A stretch of DNA of 64,000 bases, from contig CM018690.1 in assembly GCA_009363875.1 (NCBI GenBank), forward strand, positions 29,124,800 through 29,188,799. Reading direction: 5' to 3'. Made by a program: the position numbers and the translations under genes. The stretch comes from Mikania micrantha (lineage: Eukaryota; Streptophyta; Magnoliopsida; Asterales; Asteraceae). The notes under the pieces were generated by a model. That model made no database searches. It saw only the letters and a list, made by a program, of their open reading frames with translations, and was not told the origin of the DNA. The stretch's first letter is position 1. Each line of letters starts with the position of its first letter. This document shows, piece after piece, positions 31,790 through 45,434 of the stretch.

Positions 31790-33440
31790 TGTACCTTTAC
31801 ACTATATTTTATTAATTTACCACATTCTCTCTCATCAAATTTAAATAATAAACAAAATAAATTAGTTTTTAAATTTCCTCCTTTCATTTCCCACCAGATT
31901 TTTTGCCACATGAATATTTTGGCTTTTTTACTGGATACAAATTGCATTATGTTACATCTAATTTACATTATTTGATTTCAGCTAAAAAACAAAAGATTTT
32001 CATTTTTTAAATATTTCATACCTTTTATTTTCTCACCTTTTATTTTCCCACTTTTTTTCCCACCATTTGTTTTCCTCAACTTTTTAAATATTATCCCCTT
32101 TGACTTCCCACCATAAATTTTGTTATATTAAACTTTTCGTCTTTTCCTTATTGTATACAAATGATTTCTTGTTACACCAAAATTACGATTTTTTATTTCA
32201 GCTCAAAATTATGATATTTTAATTTTCAAATTTTTCTCACCTTTTATTTTTCCCACATGCTTTTCCCACCATTTGTTTTCTCCAACTTTTTAAATATTCT
32301 CCCTTTTTTAAATGGTGGCTGGCTTTATATAACTGTTGTATATGTTACATCAATGTTACGTTTTTTGAGCTTTTTTCCCAGCTTTAATTTTCCCACCTTT
32401 TTTCCCACCATTTATATATTATTTTTCTAACAAGTAAAAATCATTAAAAAGTTACATTATTACGTTCAGTTTACACATATTTGCAGAAACCATATTTTTT
32501 TTGTTTAGCATTTTATATTTTTGGAAGAACTTTAATTCATTAATCGTTGTCTCTTTAAAAAAAGAGTTAAAAAATATTGTTGAGTTTACATACATAAAGC
32601 TAGTACACAAGCATTTAATGTTTGTTTTATCAAAAAGATAAATCATATATTTTAAATTGTACTTTGTACTATTATTTAGAATACTCAACCACATTCTCTT
32701 TCATCAAATTTAAATAATAATCAAAAGAAATTAATTTTTAAATATTCCTTCCTTTTCTTTTCACACAAGAAAAATTTCTTGATTTGATTTTTTTAACAAT
32801 TTGCTGGTTATATATAATTGCTGTCGTGTTACATCAAAGTTACGGTGTTCAATTTCAGCTCTAAAACAAAAGAATTTAATTTTTAAATATTTCAAACCTT
32901 TTATTTTCCCACCTTTTTTCCCATCATTTGTTTTTCCCAACTTTTTAAATATTTCTCCCTTTGATTTTCTCATCATTTTTGCTCTTATTGAAATCAAATA
33001 CATGTTGGCTTTATATAACTTTTGTATATGTTACATCAATGTTACGTTGTTCAAGCTTATTTCTCTATCTTTTTTGTTTATCCTATATTTTTATTATTAT
33101 ATATCAAATAGTTTTAATATTTCTTTTTTTTTTAATTTACATCAATTGACTGCGTAATAATACACATATATAATATTTCAAACAAGTAAAATCATGAAAA
33201 AATTACATTGTTACGTCCAGTTTACACAGAGTTGCTGAAACCATATTATTTTGTTTAGCAATTTATAATTTTGAAAAAAAAATTAATTGATGAATCGTGG
33301 GCTTCCCTCATTAAAACAAGAGTTAAAAAATATTGATGAGTTGACATACATAAAGGTAGTACACAAGCATTTAATGTTTGCTTTTTCAAAAAGATTAATC
33401 ATATATTTTAAATTGTACTTGTGTACTATAACTTAAAATA
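31790..33440 (+). repeat. Divergent tandem duplication of an AT-rich block
   Basis: Several degenerate copies of a block with TTTATTTTCCCACC, CCCACCATTTGTTTTCC and CAACTTTTTAAATATT occur near 32030, 32230, 32390 and 32890. A longer segment, 32449-32690, is repeated at 33203-33440 (about 754 bp apart); both include GTACACAAGCATTTAATGTT and AATCATATATTTTAAATTGT. The reading frames here are low-complexity and probably chance. Identity of the repeat is unknown. Confidence 0.7.
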
Positions 33441-35536
33441 GTCAAGAAATCATTTACATAGTACAATATCATTTAATAATTTACATATTTTCGTTTGTTA
33501 TTTGATCTCTTCGTTTCTTCTTCATTAGTATTTTCTTTAATTATTGAAAGCTGAAACATGTTACGTTGATGTTACATTATATACTTTGTTTTGTTTATCA
33601 TATCTTGCAAGCTGAAACATATTACACTTATGTGTATATTTTTATATTAATTTTTAATTACTGTATAATAAATATCATTACTTATTTCATAATTTAAAAT
33701 GCAAAACTTTCCATCAATTGTATTATTGTACTATTTTGGTTTTTTAATGCAACCTGAAACTTCTTACACTGAATTTTCGCATCCGAAATTTGAACAATCA
33801 TGTATTCATGTGTGTTTTCAATTTTTACCTTGTTACAATGATGTTACACAATAAATTTTAGTACCAGATTGTTTACATCTTTCCTTTTTTTATTTGTTGC
33901 AGGATATACGTGTTACATTAATGTTACATTATATATATGCAGTTACATTATCCTTGAAACCGTTTTTAAAATTTTGAACATTTTTTTTACAATGTTAGCA
34001 TGATGTAACGTAATAAAATACAAGTATCATGTCACTTGAAACCTAAATCCGATTTAAAACCAGTTTCTAACTTAAGATCCGACAGTGATTCAGGTAATTG
34101 GTTTTTCATGCATAGTTACACATAGTGTAACATATTTGTAACACCATGTTATATATTTGTAAAAATAAAATATTTCAAAGATATTCAAAGTTATATATAT
34201 GTAAATTTTATGTAACAACTGGTTACTTATATAAAATTAATAAAATGGAACTATGTTACGTATACGTTACATACCTTTACAAAAAATGTTACATAAACGT
34301 AACAAAATCAAAGTGACTTCAAATTTAATTAGGATCAAATGCATACATAAATTAACATAATGAAAATTTATAAAAGAAATAAAAATAACTTGTGTACTAT
34401 CACGATTGTCCATTTGATGATGAATGGGTTTTGAATTACCAATTTGATGATTATATTGTTCAAGATACATTGTCATGTAAAGAATATCACCTAAAGAAAG
34501 AATTGTTTATTTTCAAAAATCAACGTATTCTTTCTCCAAACGAGAAGAAGATGCTATGTCTACCTGTTTTGTTGAATCATTAAACATTCTAATTGTAGAT
34601 ATTTGTAACATAATGTAACATCATGTTAAATATATGTAAAAGAAAATATTTCAAATATATTTAAAATTACATATATGTAACTTTTATGTAAAATCTATGT
34701 ATCAGTCGATTACTTACAAAATTAATAATAAGAAAGTTGGTTACTTGCAAAATTAATAATAAGAAACCATGTTACATGTATGTTACATAAATACAACAAG
34801 TGTTACATAAAGGTAACAAAATCAAAGTGACTTCAAATTTATTAAAGAACATATACAAACATAAATTAGCATAATAAATCGTGTGAATTCGATGTAACAT
34901 AATACAAATAAAAATACGTAACTGAAATAATTTTGAATCATGAAAAGGTGTTGTTAACACATAAGTACGTTAGGTGTAATAAAGTTGCTAAACCTAAAAG
35001 TAAAAGGAAATTTGATTCTTTAGTAGAGTCATAAATGTTGTTAAACCTCAAGATCAAAGCAAATACAAAGGTGATGTTACACATACAATACATTTCAATT
35101 CTAGATCATTTATGACTTCTATTTTGTGTTATTTGTTGCTGGAAGTATGTGTTACCTTGATGTTACATTATATATATGCACTTAATTTATCCATGAAACC
35201 GGTCCTATAAATTTGAATATTTTTTATCTTGTTACAATGATGTTACACAATACAATTTAGGTTTCAGACCACTTAAAAACAAAAACAACTTTAAAAATTG
35301 GTTTCTAACTTGTTAAGAACCGATACTGTTTTAGTCTACCGAAATTTTGTGCATCTGTAGTTACACTAATTGTAGATATTTGTAACATAGTGTAACATCA
35401 TGTTAAATATATGTAAAAGAAAATATTTCATATTAAGAAATTCAAAATTACATATATGTAACTTTTATGTAAAATTAATGTATCAGTCGGTTACTTACAA
35501 AATTAATAATAAGAAACCATGTTACATATATGTTAC
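33441..35536 (+). repeat. GTTACA-rich higher-order repeat field
   Basis: Dense in GTTACAT, TGTAACA and ATGTTACATT. Related segments recur. The 34115-34365 block resembles 34590-34870 and 35366-35536. The 33838-33960 block resembles 35130-35250, giving spacings of roughly 470 and 1240 bp. The field is broken by the solo LTR at 35537 and resumes at 38319. No gene is supported. Confidence 0.65.
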
Positions 35537-38318
35537 TGAGAGGCCCCGTTCCCCGGAGTCCCTCGGTTGGTTAAACATCAAAAACATAGCTCTTAAACCG
35601 TAGAATAATCAAATACTATGGTAGCGGAATTCATTACATAATATCTAGTCTCTTTAGGAATGCCAGTTTTTGAGTAGGTAGTCCTCATGTCTTGCCACGA
35701 GCCATCATATCCTTATCATAACCTGACATGCATGCTAAAACAAGTCAGCTTTCGCTGGTGAGTTCTAAGTTAACTTAATATAAAAATCTTTACTCAATTA
35801 TATTTTTATATAACATACATATCATCAAAACATCAAAAAACATAAGCCTTCACTGATGAAGTCAACAGTCTTTAACATACATATCATCATAATAACAATC
35901 ATACTATGCATAAATGTAGCCTGTTTTGTTGACCGAAGTCAACACGCTTAATCATACTGTACATAAAACATTAGCCTTTCGCTGCTAACTGAAGTCAACA
36001 GGCCTGTGCAGCACAAGACTCTTAAACTATCAACCCGAAGTCAATAACTTATACATGCATAAGATTTCCTCAACTGGCGACAGACAGTTGGCAGGCATGT
36101 GTTTCCACAGGACTCTTTAACCATCAACCGAAGTTGACGGCTCATACCGGTACAAGATTTCCTTACATACATCATTCATACATAACATGGTTTAAATCAT
36201 TTAAACCGTCATAAGCAGAAGCGGCTCCTTTTACCGCAGTGCTTATGTTTTGCCCAACCGCAGCCGGGACTTCCCTATCACATTTCATTCTCGACCTCAG
36301 TCGATGTCTTGTAAAAATCATTTCATTCTCAAACATAGTTGAGACTTAAAACATTCTTTACATCTCAACTGAGACTGTTAAAATCATTTACTTCTCAATT
36401 GCAGTTGAGACTTAACACATTCTTTACATCTCAGCTGAAACTCTTAAAATCATTTACTTGTCAACCGCAGTTGAGACTTAAAACGTTATTTACTTTAAAA
36501 CATTATTTACTTGAAAACATTCTTTACTTGAAAACATTCGTTACCTGACCATAATCAGGTTAAAATCACTTTCAGACAATAACTTTATAATAGGCAAAAA
36601 ACATTCTTTACTGTAACATATTCTTGTAACCGACCGTAATCAGTTAAAACAATCATTTTCATAAAATAACTTTACCACATGCATATCAGCCCAAAATGAT
36701 AAAACATTTAAAATAGGGCTACAAAGAACTCACCTGAGTTAAAGCACACTTTGCTAGTTCTTCTTCCTTTCCTTACTTTCTCACTTCAAAATGATATCCT
36801 ATTAATATAAATATATTATCATGATTATAACCTTATCATGAAGGTGCTCAAATTTACGATTACCGCTCGAAACTTCGGCCCATCGTAACTTTCATTCGAA
36901 TCTTTATTTCAAAATTTCGCTTACACTCATTTTGATCCTTTTTATCTTAACATTCTTGTTATGCTTAAAGATTACTTACTTGCTCGGCTTAGACAAGCGT
37001 ATTCTCTTATTTAATTAATTCGTCTTAGGCGTTGCTAAACTTACTGATTGAATCTTTCTAAACGTCCAATGTCAAAGACATTGCCTTGATAGTCATCAAA
37101 CCGGTATTATATTTTTAACTATTTATGTTAATGTCATATCATACAAGGTATGATAATGTAGGAACCTATACTGATTCAGGTTCCTAAAAATAGGTTGATG
37201 ACACACTTGATTAGTCAGAATAATCTCGGATTAATCAAATAGTTAATGTTGTTGATTATAATGCTAAAACAGGTTCCTAGACAGATTAATGGCTTAGAAA
37301 TGATCAATCCTTGTCATTGACTACCCGGATATCATAAAATATCACCATGTTTAACATACTAATCTGCCTGTTATCATAAACATCAGATAATAGTTCTAAT
37401 GAGTATGTTAATGATTGTGATTCTTTTGAAACACTTGGATTTCAAGTTGCATGTCAAGGATTAATCAAACTAATCACCTACACTGTCATAATCAAATGGT
37501 TTAAATCATTATAACCATTGTTATGCTTCCATGCAAACCTGGCATTGCAACGGATCAAAACAAGGATTTACCCGTTAACAGTTCGAGTTCTTCGTTTATA
37601 ATCAATCCTAGCCATCATCTAGGCAATAATCAACAACCCTAACTATATCATTACGTTCAAAAGCAAGATTTAAGCAATCGTTATCAATCTAAAAGGTTAA
37701 AACGAACCGTTACCTATTCAAACAGAGTTCTGCGCGTAAAAAGATGATTCGGACTTGCAGAAACGTTCCCTGGTGCGATCCGGACGCTTAGAATCCTTCA
37801 AAATTGGAGTTTGGATGCTAAAAACTTGATTTTGTGAGTTTGGAAGTCGACAGAGGCGTTTAGAAGTGAAATGGTTAAATTTTTCGTGACAAACTGAATT
37901 TTTAAGCAGATCTGCAGCCGCCATCCATTCTAGGCTTACCGCCCCAGACGGGCGCGTGGTCTGGGGCGTACCGCGCGGGGTGGGTGACATCCAGATATTT
38001 TTGTGGGATCCGGGCGCATCGCCTAAGCTCAACATGTGGATCGGGGCGTGCCGCCCCAGGCAATTTTCGTCCATTTTTCGATTTTATCTTCGTTTCGCGA
38101 TTCCAGACAATCCGTAACTCCATTTCGCGCACGGTTTTCGCCCACGTTCACCATTTCGCGCATACTATCACCCTGGAATAATTTTACTTGTTAACTCAAC
38201 GTGGATTTCAAGCACGATCAAATGTGCTTATTTCTTTGATAACGTAATTCTTCAAACATCAACAGTTACTGAAATCTCGCACGTTTATTTTTAGATTGCT
38301 AAATTTTCGGCTGTTACA
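35537..38318 (-). mobile_element. Solo LTR (minus), 2782 bp, TSD GTTAC
   Basis: On the plus strand it begins TGAGAGGCCCCG and ends CGGCTGTTACA, flanked by GTTAC (35532-35536 and 38319-38323). On its own strand it starts TGTAACAGCCG and ends GGGGCCTCTCA, the same family as the LTR at 43014-45434. Around 37500-37830 it is homologous, inverted, to the U3 and R part of the element A LTR. GTACCGCGCGGGG (37967) and GTGCCGCCCC motifs occur in its GC-rich promoter-like stretch at about 37940-38060. No internal genes remain. Confidence 0.9.
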
Positions 38319-38500
38319 GTTACATACATTTACAAAAAATGTTACATAAATGTGAAAAAATCAAAGTGACTTCAAATTTATTAAAAAACATATACAAACA
38401 TAAATTAGCATAATAAATCGTGTAACTTCGATGTAACATAATACAAATAAAAATACGTAACTGAAATAATTTTGAATCATCTAACTTCGATGTAACATAA
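38319..38500 (+). repeat. GTTACA-rich field, continuation after the solo LTR
   Basis: 38319-38485 closely matches 34762-34940 (for example CAAAGTGACTTCAAATTTAT and AATCGTGTGAATTCGATG-like wording). It confirms that the solo LTR interrupted a pre-existing tandem repeat. Confidence 0.75.
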
Positions 38501-39432
38501 TACAAAATGTATTAAAAGATCGTTCTGGAAAATAAATGTGCTAAAAGTACATGTTTCTTCATTGCAGTGGCTCATCAGATATCTTTACATTCTTTCCTTT
38601 AAAGACAAAAATATGACACCATCATCGTCGATATGTCAGATCTATAGATGTAATTGTTGGATATAATTAATTTGACACCATCAACCTTATTTTTTTTCTT
38701 TCTCACCTGACTAAACAATTTAAAAAAATACAATCAAACATAGAAAAAAGTCTTTTAGCTCAATAAATGTAAAGAACATATTCATACAGGATTTTTGATA
38801 AAAAGTTGAATTTTATAAAATAAAATATACAAAGAAAGAAAAGGAATAAAAAACACCGAAGGCTTGAGAGGTGCAGAATCGACGATGGAGATGGGTTTCA
38901 CCGTTATTCTTATCATGAACTCTCTATCCTTTCATCTTTCCTCTTCGTCTTTGCTTTTTCCATTGTACACCATCACCATATTTAGTTGTGTTCTTTTATC
39001 TCTAATTTGAACAATGAAGAAAAAAGTATGAAATTTCAAGAAAGTTTGATTTCTTGGATGAAAAAAGGAAAAAGACAAGAAGTACAATTAAGTAGTACAA
39101 ATGGTATAAAATAATACATTCCCTTTTTGTCCTTCTAGTACTTTTTGTCCTTTTTTTCTCATATATTAATTTGAAAAAGTCAAGATTGTTTTTTTTATTT
39201 AATCTATACCATCCATCATAATAATCAATGGCTATAATTAGGTTTTCAAAGTTTTTACAACTCAATCAGGTTTCCAAAATATCATTCCCCTGATTGAACA
39301 TATAATATACAGAAAATTCTAAAAATGACCATCTTACTGTTCAAGTGAAAGATAATATAACTGATATTTTTTTGCCTCAAAATGTTTATGGGCCATATTA
39401 TTTAAAAACCCCACTTTTATATTTTAACACCT
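38501..39432. other. AT-rich spacer
   Basis: No gene or repeat family recognised. The 87-codon minus-strand frame at 39002-39265 is low-complexity. From about 39400 the sequence resembles, inverted, the far right end of the MULE-like segment near 51505-51535. Confidence 0.45.
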
Positions 39433-39440
39433 CAACGACT

Positions 39441-39648
39441 TGAGACGGGCCGTACTGGTCAGTACGGCTCGTATTTAGTACAGACAAACATTTCAGAGAA
39501 TTTTCTTGGATTCAGTGAAGATTCCTTGGACGGGCCGTACTGACCAGTACGGCCCGTACATTCATTGACTTATTTTTACAAGCCAATTTGGGTGTCAACC
39601 GGTGTGGAGTCATTTTATACGGCCCGTACAGGGCAGTATGGGCCGTAT
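39441..39648. repeat. GGCCGTAC palindromes, left end of MULE-like element
   Basis: Three imperfect palindromes at 39441-39473, 39529-39560 and 39617-39648. The clearest, 39529-39560, reads GACGGGCCGTACTG then ACCAGTACGGCCCGTAC. They stand out as GC islands in AT-rich DNA and can each form a hairpin of about 12-14 bp. Confidence 0.88.
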
Positions 39649-40074
39649 AGAAATTATTATTTTTATTTAAACTTAATTTATGTATTTTATTAATTTTTAA
39701 CGATATATGTCTATTTATATTAAATTTTGAATGATATACGTCTATTATGTTAATTAAATGTAATAAGTTTTTTACGTTATCATTTTAAACGATATTAATT
39801 ATTTACGAAATCGTTTTAACTAAATATTTTATTTTATAATTAGTTTGTTTACGTTAATTTAATTTAAACGTTATAACTTTGTCGCGTAATTATTAAATAA
39901 AACAACACAACCAGAAACAATACAAATAAAGAACGAAACATACATATATACACAACATGAGTTTTACATACAAGGAAACAAAATACAAAAACACAAACTA
40001 AACTATGAAACTCTGGATGGTCCAGCGAAGGATCCGTCGTCTGTGTAGACGCGTGGCTCCGGCAACGGTGGAAG

Positions 40075-40191
40075 CTATGACCCGTCCCGTCGTGCACGAT
40101 CTGGCACGACGTCGATGGTCCACTGCACCATATCCTCCACTCGATCGAGTCGTCGTTTGATGCCCTTGAGCCGTCGCTCGACGCGTGTCTC
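40075..40191 (-). pseudogene. ORF1-like gene, C-terminal end
   Basis: A minus-strand frame open from the insertion point (40191) to a TAG at 40075-40077. It encodes a charged, helical end including ERRLKGIKRRLDRVEDM. It is interpreted as the C-terminus of the gene whose N-terminus lies at 48758-49158, separated by two LTR insertions. Continuity is inferred from strand, position and the GTCTC duplication, not proven by homology. Confidence 0.5.
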
Positions 40192-42815
40192 TGTTACACC
40201 CCCAAATTCCCACTTGTGGTGTCAGTCCACGTGGGTGTGACGTGGCCAGAATCACAGCTCAAGGTCCTATAGAACAACTCTATATGCGTTTTCAAAGTAC
40301 AAGTTTTGACATAATGTAACAAAATGATTTGCAGCGGAAATACAATATCATAGCAGCGGAAATAATAAGTTTAACATGTTTATCATGTGTTAGTCCCGAG
40401 CCCTAGGCTCCAAGTGTCAGTGCGTCACTACCGAACTAGACTTGTTTATCCTTGCCTCCACTATGTCTCGTAATAACATAGCAAGTTAGGTCAAAGTTTC
40501 ACGTGTCCCGACCTCCAGTCAGTATTGTGCCATGTGGGGTTAGTCACTCCCAAACGGATCCATTCAAACTTACCACGTTGTTCGTACATTAACGGTAAGA
40601 CTTTGTGAGGGCTTGTTACGATTACAACACTTAATGTTTGTCTAATAAACCAGCATACACATAAATATGTTTGTATAGCAGTAATGTTTGACTCGATTCA
40701 ACAAGTATTCTCCCCCTATTTGAAAAGCTTGTAAAAGAGTTAAAGAGGGGTCATAAACTCACCTTTTTGATAATGAACAAATGTATGCGTAAGCTCCTGC
40801 TTGAAAACGTGTCGGTCCCCAGCTACCTATATCGTATACCATACGTGAGTTCATGTAAGTGACCGTGTTCGTGTTCGTGTTAGTGCTCGTGTTTGTGCTC
40901 AACAACCCTCGGTTGTTCATGTTTGTCCGTGTCGGTCCACATTGACCGTGTTTGCTCATGTTGGTCCACATTGACCATGTTTGACCGTGTCATGTCAACG
41001 ACCCGTTGGTGAAGCGTGTGTCAGTTGTGAATCGTGTAACATTCGTGTTGCTCGTCGTATGCAAAACGCGCAAATCGCGTTCATAGACAACTTACTATAT
41101 ATAGTAAGTTTCCATTTATAGCAAGTTTCATAACACGTATCGTTTTTAAAGTTCTAGCATGCTCATTAAGTCCTACGTGATCATGTTAACACGTAGCATA
41201 TACGAATCAAATAAGCATATAAGTCACGTTTGCATACAAAAGTTTCCTAAAAAGGAAAGTTTCTAGATTTCGGAAACCATCTAACTTAACATACAATAAT
41301 CATATTAAAGTGTAGTAAATCATTTAGCATGCTCACATCGTACATAACATTTCTAGATTAGTATTTTGCAACATAAAGTTACTAAAAATAGTAACTATGA
41401 CTATTTTGCCCAAATGATCATCCTAAACACATCTAATCCATTTTTATACCACATATCATCGTAATATGCCATTTAATATCATCTAAACATGTCAAGCTAG
41501 TTCAAATCATCAACTATCAACACTTAGACTATAAAAGTTACTAAAAATAGTAACTATGCCAAAGATGACCATCATCAAATCAAAATCAAATTTCTAAGTA
41601 TCCTAATCATCATATTATCATCCAAATAGCAATTTCATACACATGCATGCATACAATTTCATCATCATCATCATTTTGTAACTAAAAAGTTACCATATTT
41701 AGCAACTTCATCAAAACCCATATTCTTAGCCATTTTAAATATAACAAATCAAGTAACATAATTCTAATATCATCAAGAAACACATTTGAATATCCAAGAT
41801 CATTCAAATAGGTATAGACCATACATGCATGCAAAGATTTCACTCATTTACACCCAAATCATGAAATTTCTACATACACATCATCATAGATTGTCATAAA
41901 TCCTTAAAATATCATCATAGATTATTATTAACAATAAATTTAACTTCACACCCAGATTCATAGTGCAAAAATTTCGTGCATGTGCAATCTAGTGTGTGTA
42001 TGTGCGATTTAAGATGGTTTTAAGCTACAAGGATCATGAGACTACCTTCTAATGTTTCTTGAATCACTGAGATGATGCTCAATCCGTTCCTCGATCTCCT
42101 GGTTCGTTGGTTTGGACAAGAACAAGAAGAGGGTGATGGTGTTCGAGCTTCTATGTGGACTTCAAGCTTCAATCTCTAAACCTTGAGCTTCAAAATGGCC
42201 TTCAATGGCTGTCAATGGAGTTCTCTGATGAAGAAGACGAAGTATAGGCGTCTGGGAATCGAGAAGTGAGGTGGTAGGGTGGCTGGAAATGATTGTGCCT
42301 TGGATTTATGATTTATGCGTGTTAGCCTCGTCGCGTACCGCCGAGATGACTCCAGATACTCTCAGCGTACCGTGATGGATTTCGGGAGTTCAAACTCCCC
42401 GCCCATCCATCGCGTACCGCCATCGGGTTTCTAGGGGTCCGTCGCATACCGCGACGGGTCCCTGGAGAGCCCGATAAGCTCAATTTCAATGGTTTGATCC
42501 GTTCATCGCCGTTTTCACGCTTACGGACTATCGTTCGGCCTCGTTTGAACTTCCAAGTTCAATGTTTGAGTGTTTCGTGAGATTTCTAGTGTTTTGTTAC
42601 ACGATGTGCTAAACGTTCACCAACGTTTGTGTTTTCTTAGACACGTGTGTGCGTGTTGCGATAATTCACCGAATTATCGTGTATGTGTCAGTGTTCGTAT
42701 TGTCATGCCACGTGTCACACTAAATTAAACTAATTCTAGTGCCACGTGAACAAATTCCAATTAAATAAATATTTAAATAAATAGGATGCTGACCTGGATT
42801 ATACGGTGTGTCACA
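40192..42815 (-). mobile_element. Solo LTR (minus) of the element B family, 2624 bp, TSD GTCTC
   Basis: On the plus strand it starts TGTTACACCCCC and ends GGTGTGTCACA, with GTCTC on both sides (40187-40191 and 42816-42820). It matches the inverse of the element B LTR along its whole length and contains both blocks that the two element B LTRs have separately lost. The CGGTACGC-type motifs occur inverted at about 42330-42457. There is no internal region, so it is a solo LTR. Confidence 0.92.
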
Positions 42816-43013
42816 GTCTCCCATGCTGTGACACCCCGTAAATTACAGGTCAGCTTCTGTTTTAATTAAATGTTTATTTAATTGATAATTGCATACGTGA
42901 CACTAGAATTAGTTTAATTTAGTGTGACACGTGGCAGTACGAACACTGACGCAAACACGATAGTTCGGTTAATTATCGCAACACGCACACACGTGTCTAA
43001 GAAAATACGAACA

Positions 43014-45434
43014 TGTAACAACCGAAAATTTTGTAACCTATTAATAAACGTGCGAAATTTCGGTAACCGTTTATGTCCAAAATTTATATAAACGTTCGTA
43101 AAGTAATTACGATCAAAAGGATATAAACGATAAAAATATCTGATTATGTATGGACACATTATAAAGCCTATTCATAACGTGCAAAATTTTTGTGATCGTT
43201 TGGGTTCAAAATTTTTATGAACGTTCCCGAAGTAACTACGATCAAATTAATATAAGCGGGACCGTTATACGATAAAGTATGAATACGATATAAGCTCGTG
43301 AATATTAAAAATATGTGAGCAAAGTAGAAGGGGGTTTTAAAAATAGGACTATAAAGTCCAAGGGCCTAATTGAAACTTTTAAATAAATGCATGTTTGACA
43401 TTCAAACAAAGTTGACGTCCTGCAATATATTTTTTCAATTTTAACCAACTTCAACTTCAAGTATCATATACTAAGGCGTGAAGATAAGAACCAGATTCTA
43501 AAATATTCAAAGTTCTTTCTAATCGGCTTCCATTTCTTACAAGCAAAGAAGGTGATCAAGAAATCTTGTCGTATATCTTACGATTTAGATATGGTTTAAG
43601 GGAGTTGAACCTATTGAAGTTTCGTTCAGCGTTTAAAGGTATGATTTACTTCCAGTACCTATAGTTCAAGTAAATAGGATCGGGCTTAGGGTTTTGAATC
43701 ATTGTTGGTTATGGCTGTGTGATATTACACGAGTGTTGTCGGGTTTGTGTTGGGTATGAGTATGTATGTGCTTCCGTTTGCTTTAAACCAATGTTATTAT
43801 ACAGTAAGTTTAGCAACACCTTAAGACGAACTAATTAAATAAAAGAATACACTTATCTAAGCCGAGCCAATAAGTAATCTTTAAGCATAATATGAATGCA
43901 TAGATAAAAATGATCAAAATGAGTGTAAGCGAAATTTTGAAATAAAGTTCCGAATGAAAGTTACGACAGGCCGAAGTTTCAAGTGGTCATCATAAATTTG
44001 AGCACCTTCATGATAAGGTTATAATCATGATAATATATTCATATTAATAGGATATCATTCGGAAGTGAGAAAGTAAGGAAAGGAAGAAAAGCTAGCAAAT
44101 TGTGCTTTACTAAGCTCATGTGAGTTTTTTGTAGCCCTATTTTAAATGTTTTATCATTTTGGGCTGGTATACGTGTTATGAAACTATTTTGTGAAAATGA
44201 TTTAACTTGACTATGGTCAGGTAAAGAATGTTTTAAGTCTCAACTACGGTTGAGAAGCTAATGATTTTTCAAAGTCTCGGCCGAGGTTGAGCAGATAGTA
44301 TGATTTTGAAGTCCCGGCTGCGGTTGGGCAAAAGTTGCGCACTGTAATGCAGATCACTGTTTATGATTATGATGGTTTCAATGTTTTAAACCATGTTATG
44401 TATGAATGAATGAGATATGTAAAGTGATGTTATATGAATGATTGTTATGTAAAGAAGTCTTGTACAGGTATGAGCTATCAACTTCGGTTGATAGTTAAAG
44501 AGTCTTGAGGAAACATAAGCCTGTCGACTATGTGTCTCCAGTTGAGGAAGTCTTATGCATGCATGAACTGTCAACTTCGGGTTTGTAGAGCCCATTTCAC
44601 GATGAAGACTGACAAAGCCAACCATAGAAGATCTGAAGTCCTAATTTTGATTAGATTTTGTTTATTTTCATGAACATGTATTTCGAATACAGATGTTGTT
44701 CGAGTACTCGAAGTTATTTTGTATTGAACTTCGAGTACACCTAGACTTAGTATAAATAGACGTATTTTGTACTAGTTTAGGGTTGGATTCCCGAGGTGTG
44801 CTCTCTAGACGTATTGAGGCACATTTTCGAATACACCACTTGATACAATCAAAGTTTTGATCTTTCTTGCTGTTCTACTTGTTTATTTAACTCTATTATG
44901 GATTCTGCACATTATAGAGTTGTTTGATGCTGATTGGAGACATAAAGTTTGGATCTTGATCTGGTTTGGGACTTACAAGGTTGATAGTCATAGAGTCTTG
45001 TGCTGCACATGCATGTTGACTTCGGGTCAACAGTTGAGGCTAAATTTTATGCACAATATGATTGATGTTATGACGATGTGTATGAAATATATTTACGTTA
45101 TGTGATGATATGAATGAAGAAAATTTTTTCTAAAAATATAACTTAGAACTCACCAGCATATAGCTGACTTGTTTTACATGCATATCAGGTTGAATAGTTT
45201 AAGAAAGAATATCAGGATGGCTAGTGGCATACCTTGAGGACTACACTGGTATAGACTGGCGGTATTATAAAACTATTATAGATATGGGATATGTGTTGAC
45301 GTTTGTTTAGTACCTGTACATTAGTTGATGTTGTTACCTTAATTTCCGCTCCTATAATAATGTAATTACGGTTTAAGAACTATGTGTTTGATGCATTGCC
45401 AACCTAGGGGACTCCCGGGGCTCGGGGCCTCTCA
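43014..45434 (+). mobile_element. Solo LTR inside the element D LTR, 2421 bp
   Basis: Begins TGTAACAACCG and ends GGGGCCTCTCA, the same family as 35537-38318 but in plus orientation. Flanks are GAACA (43009-43013) and GAACG (45435-45439), a 5-bp duplication with one mismatch. The uninterrupted target in element B reads GAACGTTGG, which supports the site. It itself contains a smaller solo LTR (44584-44977). The GAACTCACCAGC block is at about 45147-45158. Confidence 0.87.
44584..44977 (+). mobile_element. Small solo LTR, 394 bp, innermost insertion
   Basis: Begins TGTAGAGCCCA and ends GGGACTTACA, flanked by GGGTT (44579-44583) and AGGTT (44978-44982), 4 of 5 matching. Comparison with the related LTR at 35537-38318 shows an uninterrupted target at the corresponding place. 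It has a good promoter, TATAAATA at 44751-44758, preceded by an inverted repeat (CGAGTACTCGAAGTT and AACTTCGAGTAC, about 44701-44737). Size and compact promoter suit a Ty1/copia or TRIM-type LTR, but the family is not known. Confidence 0.75.
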
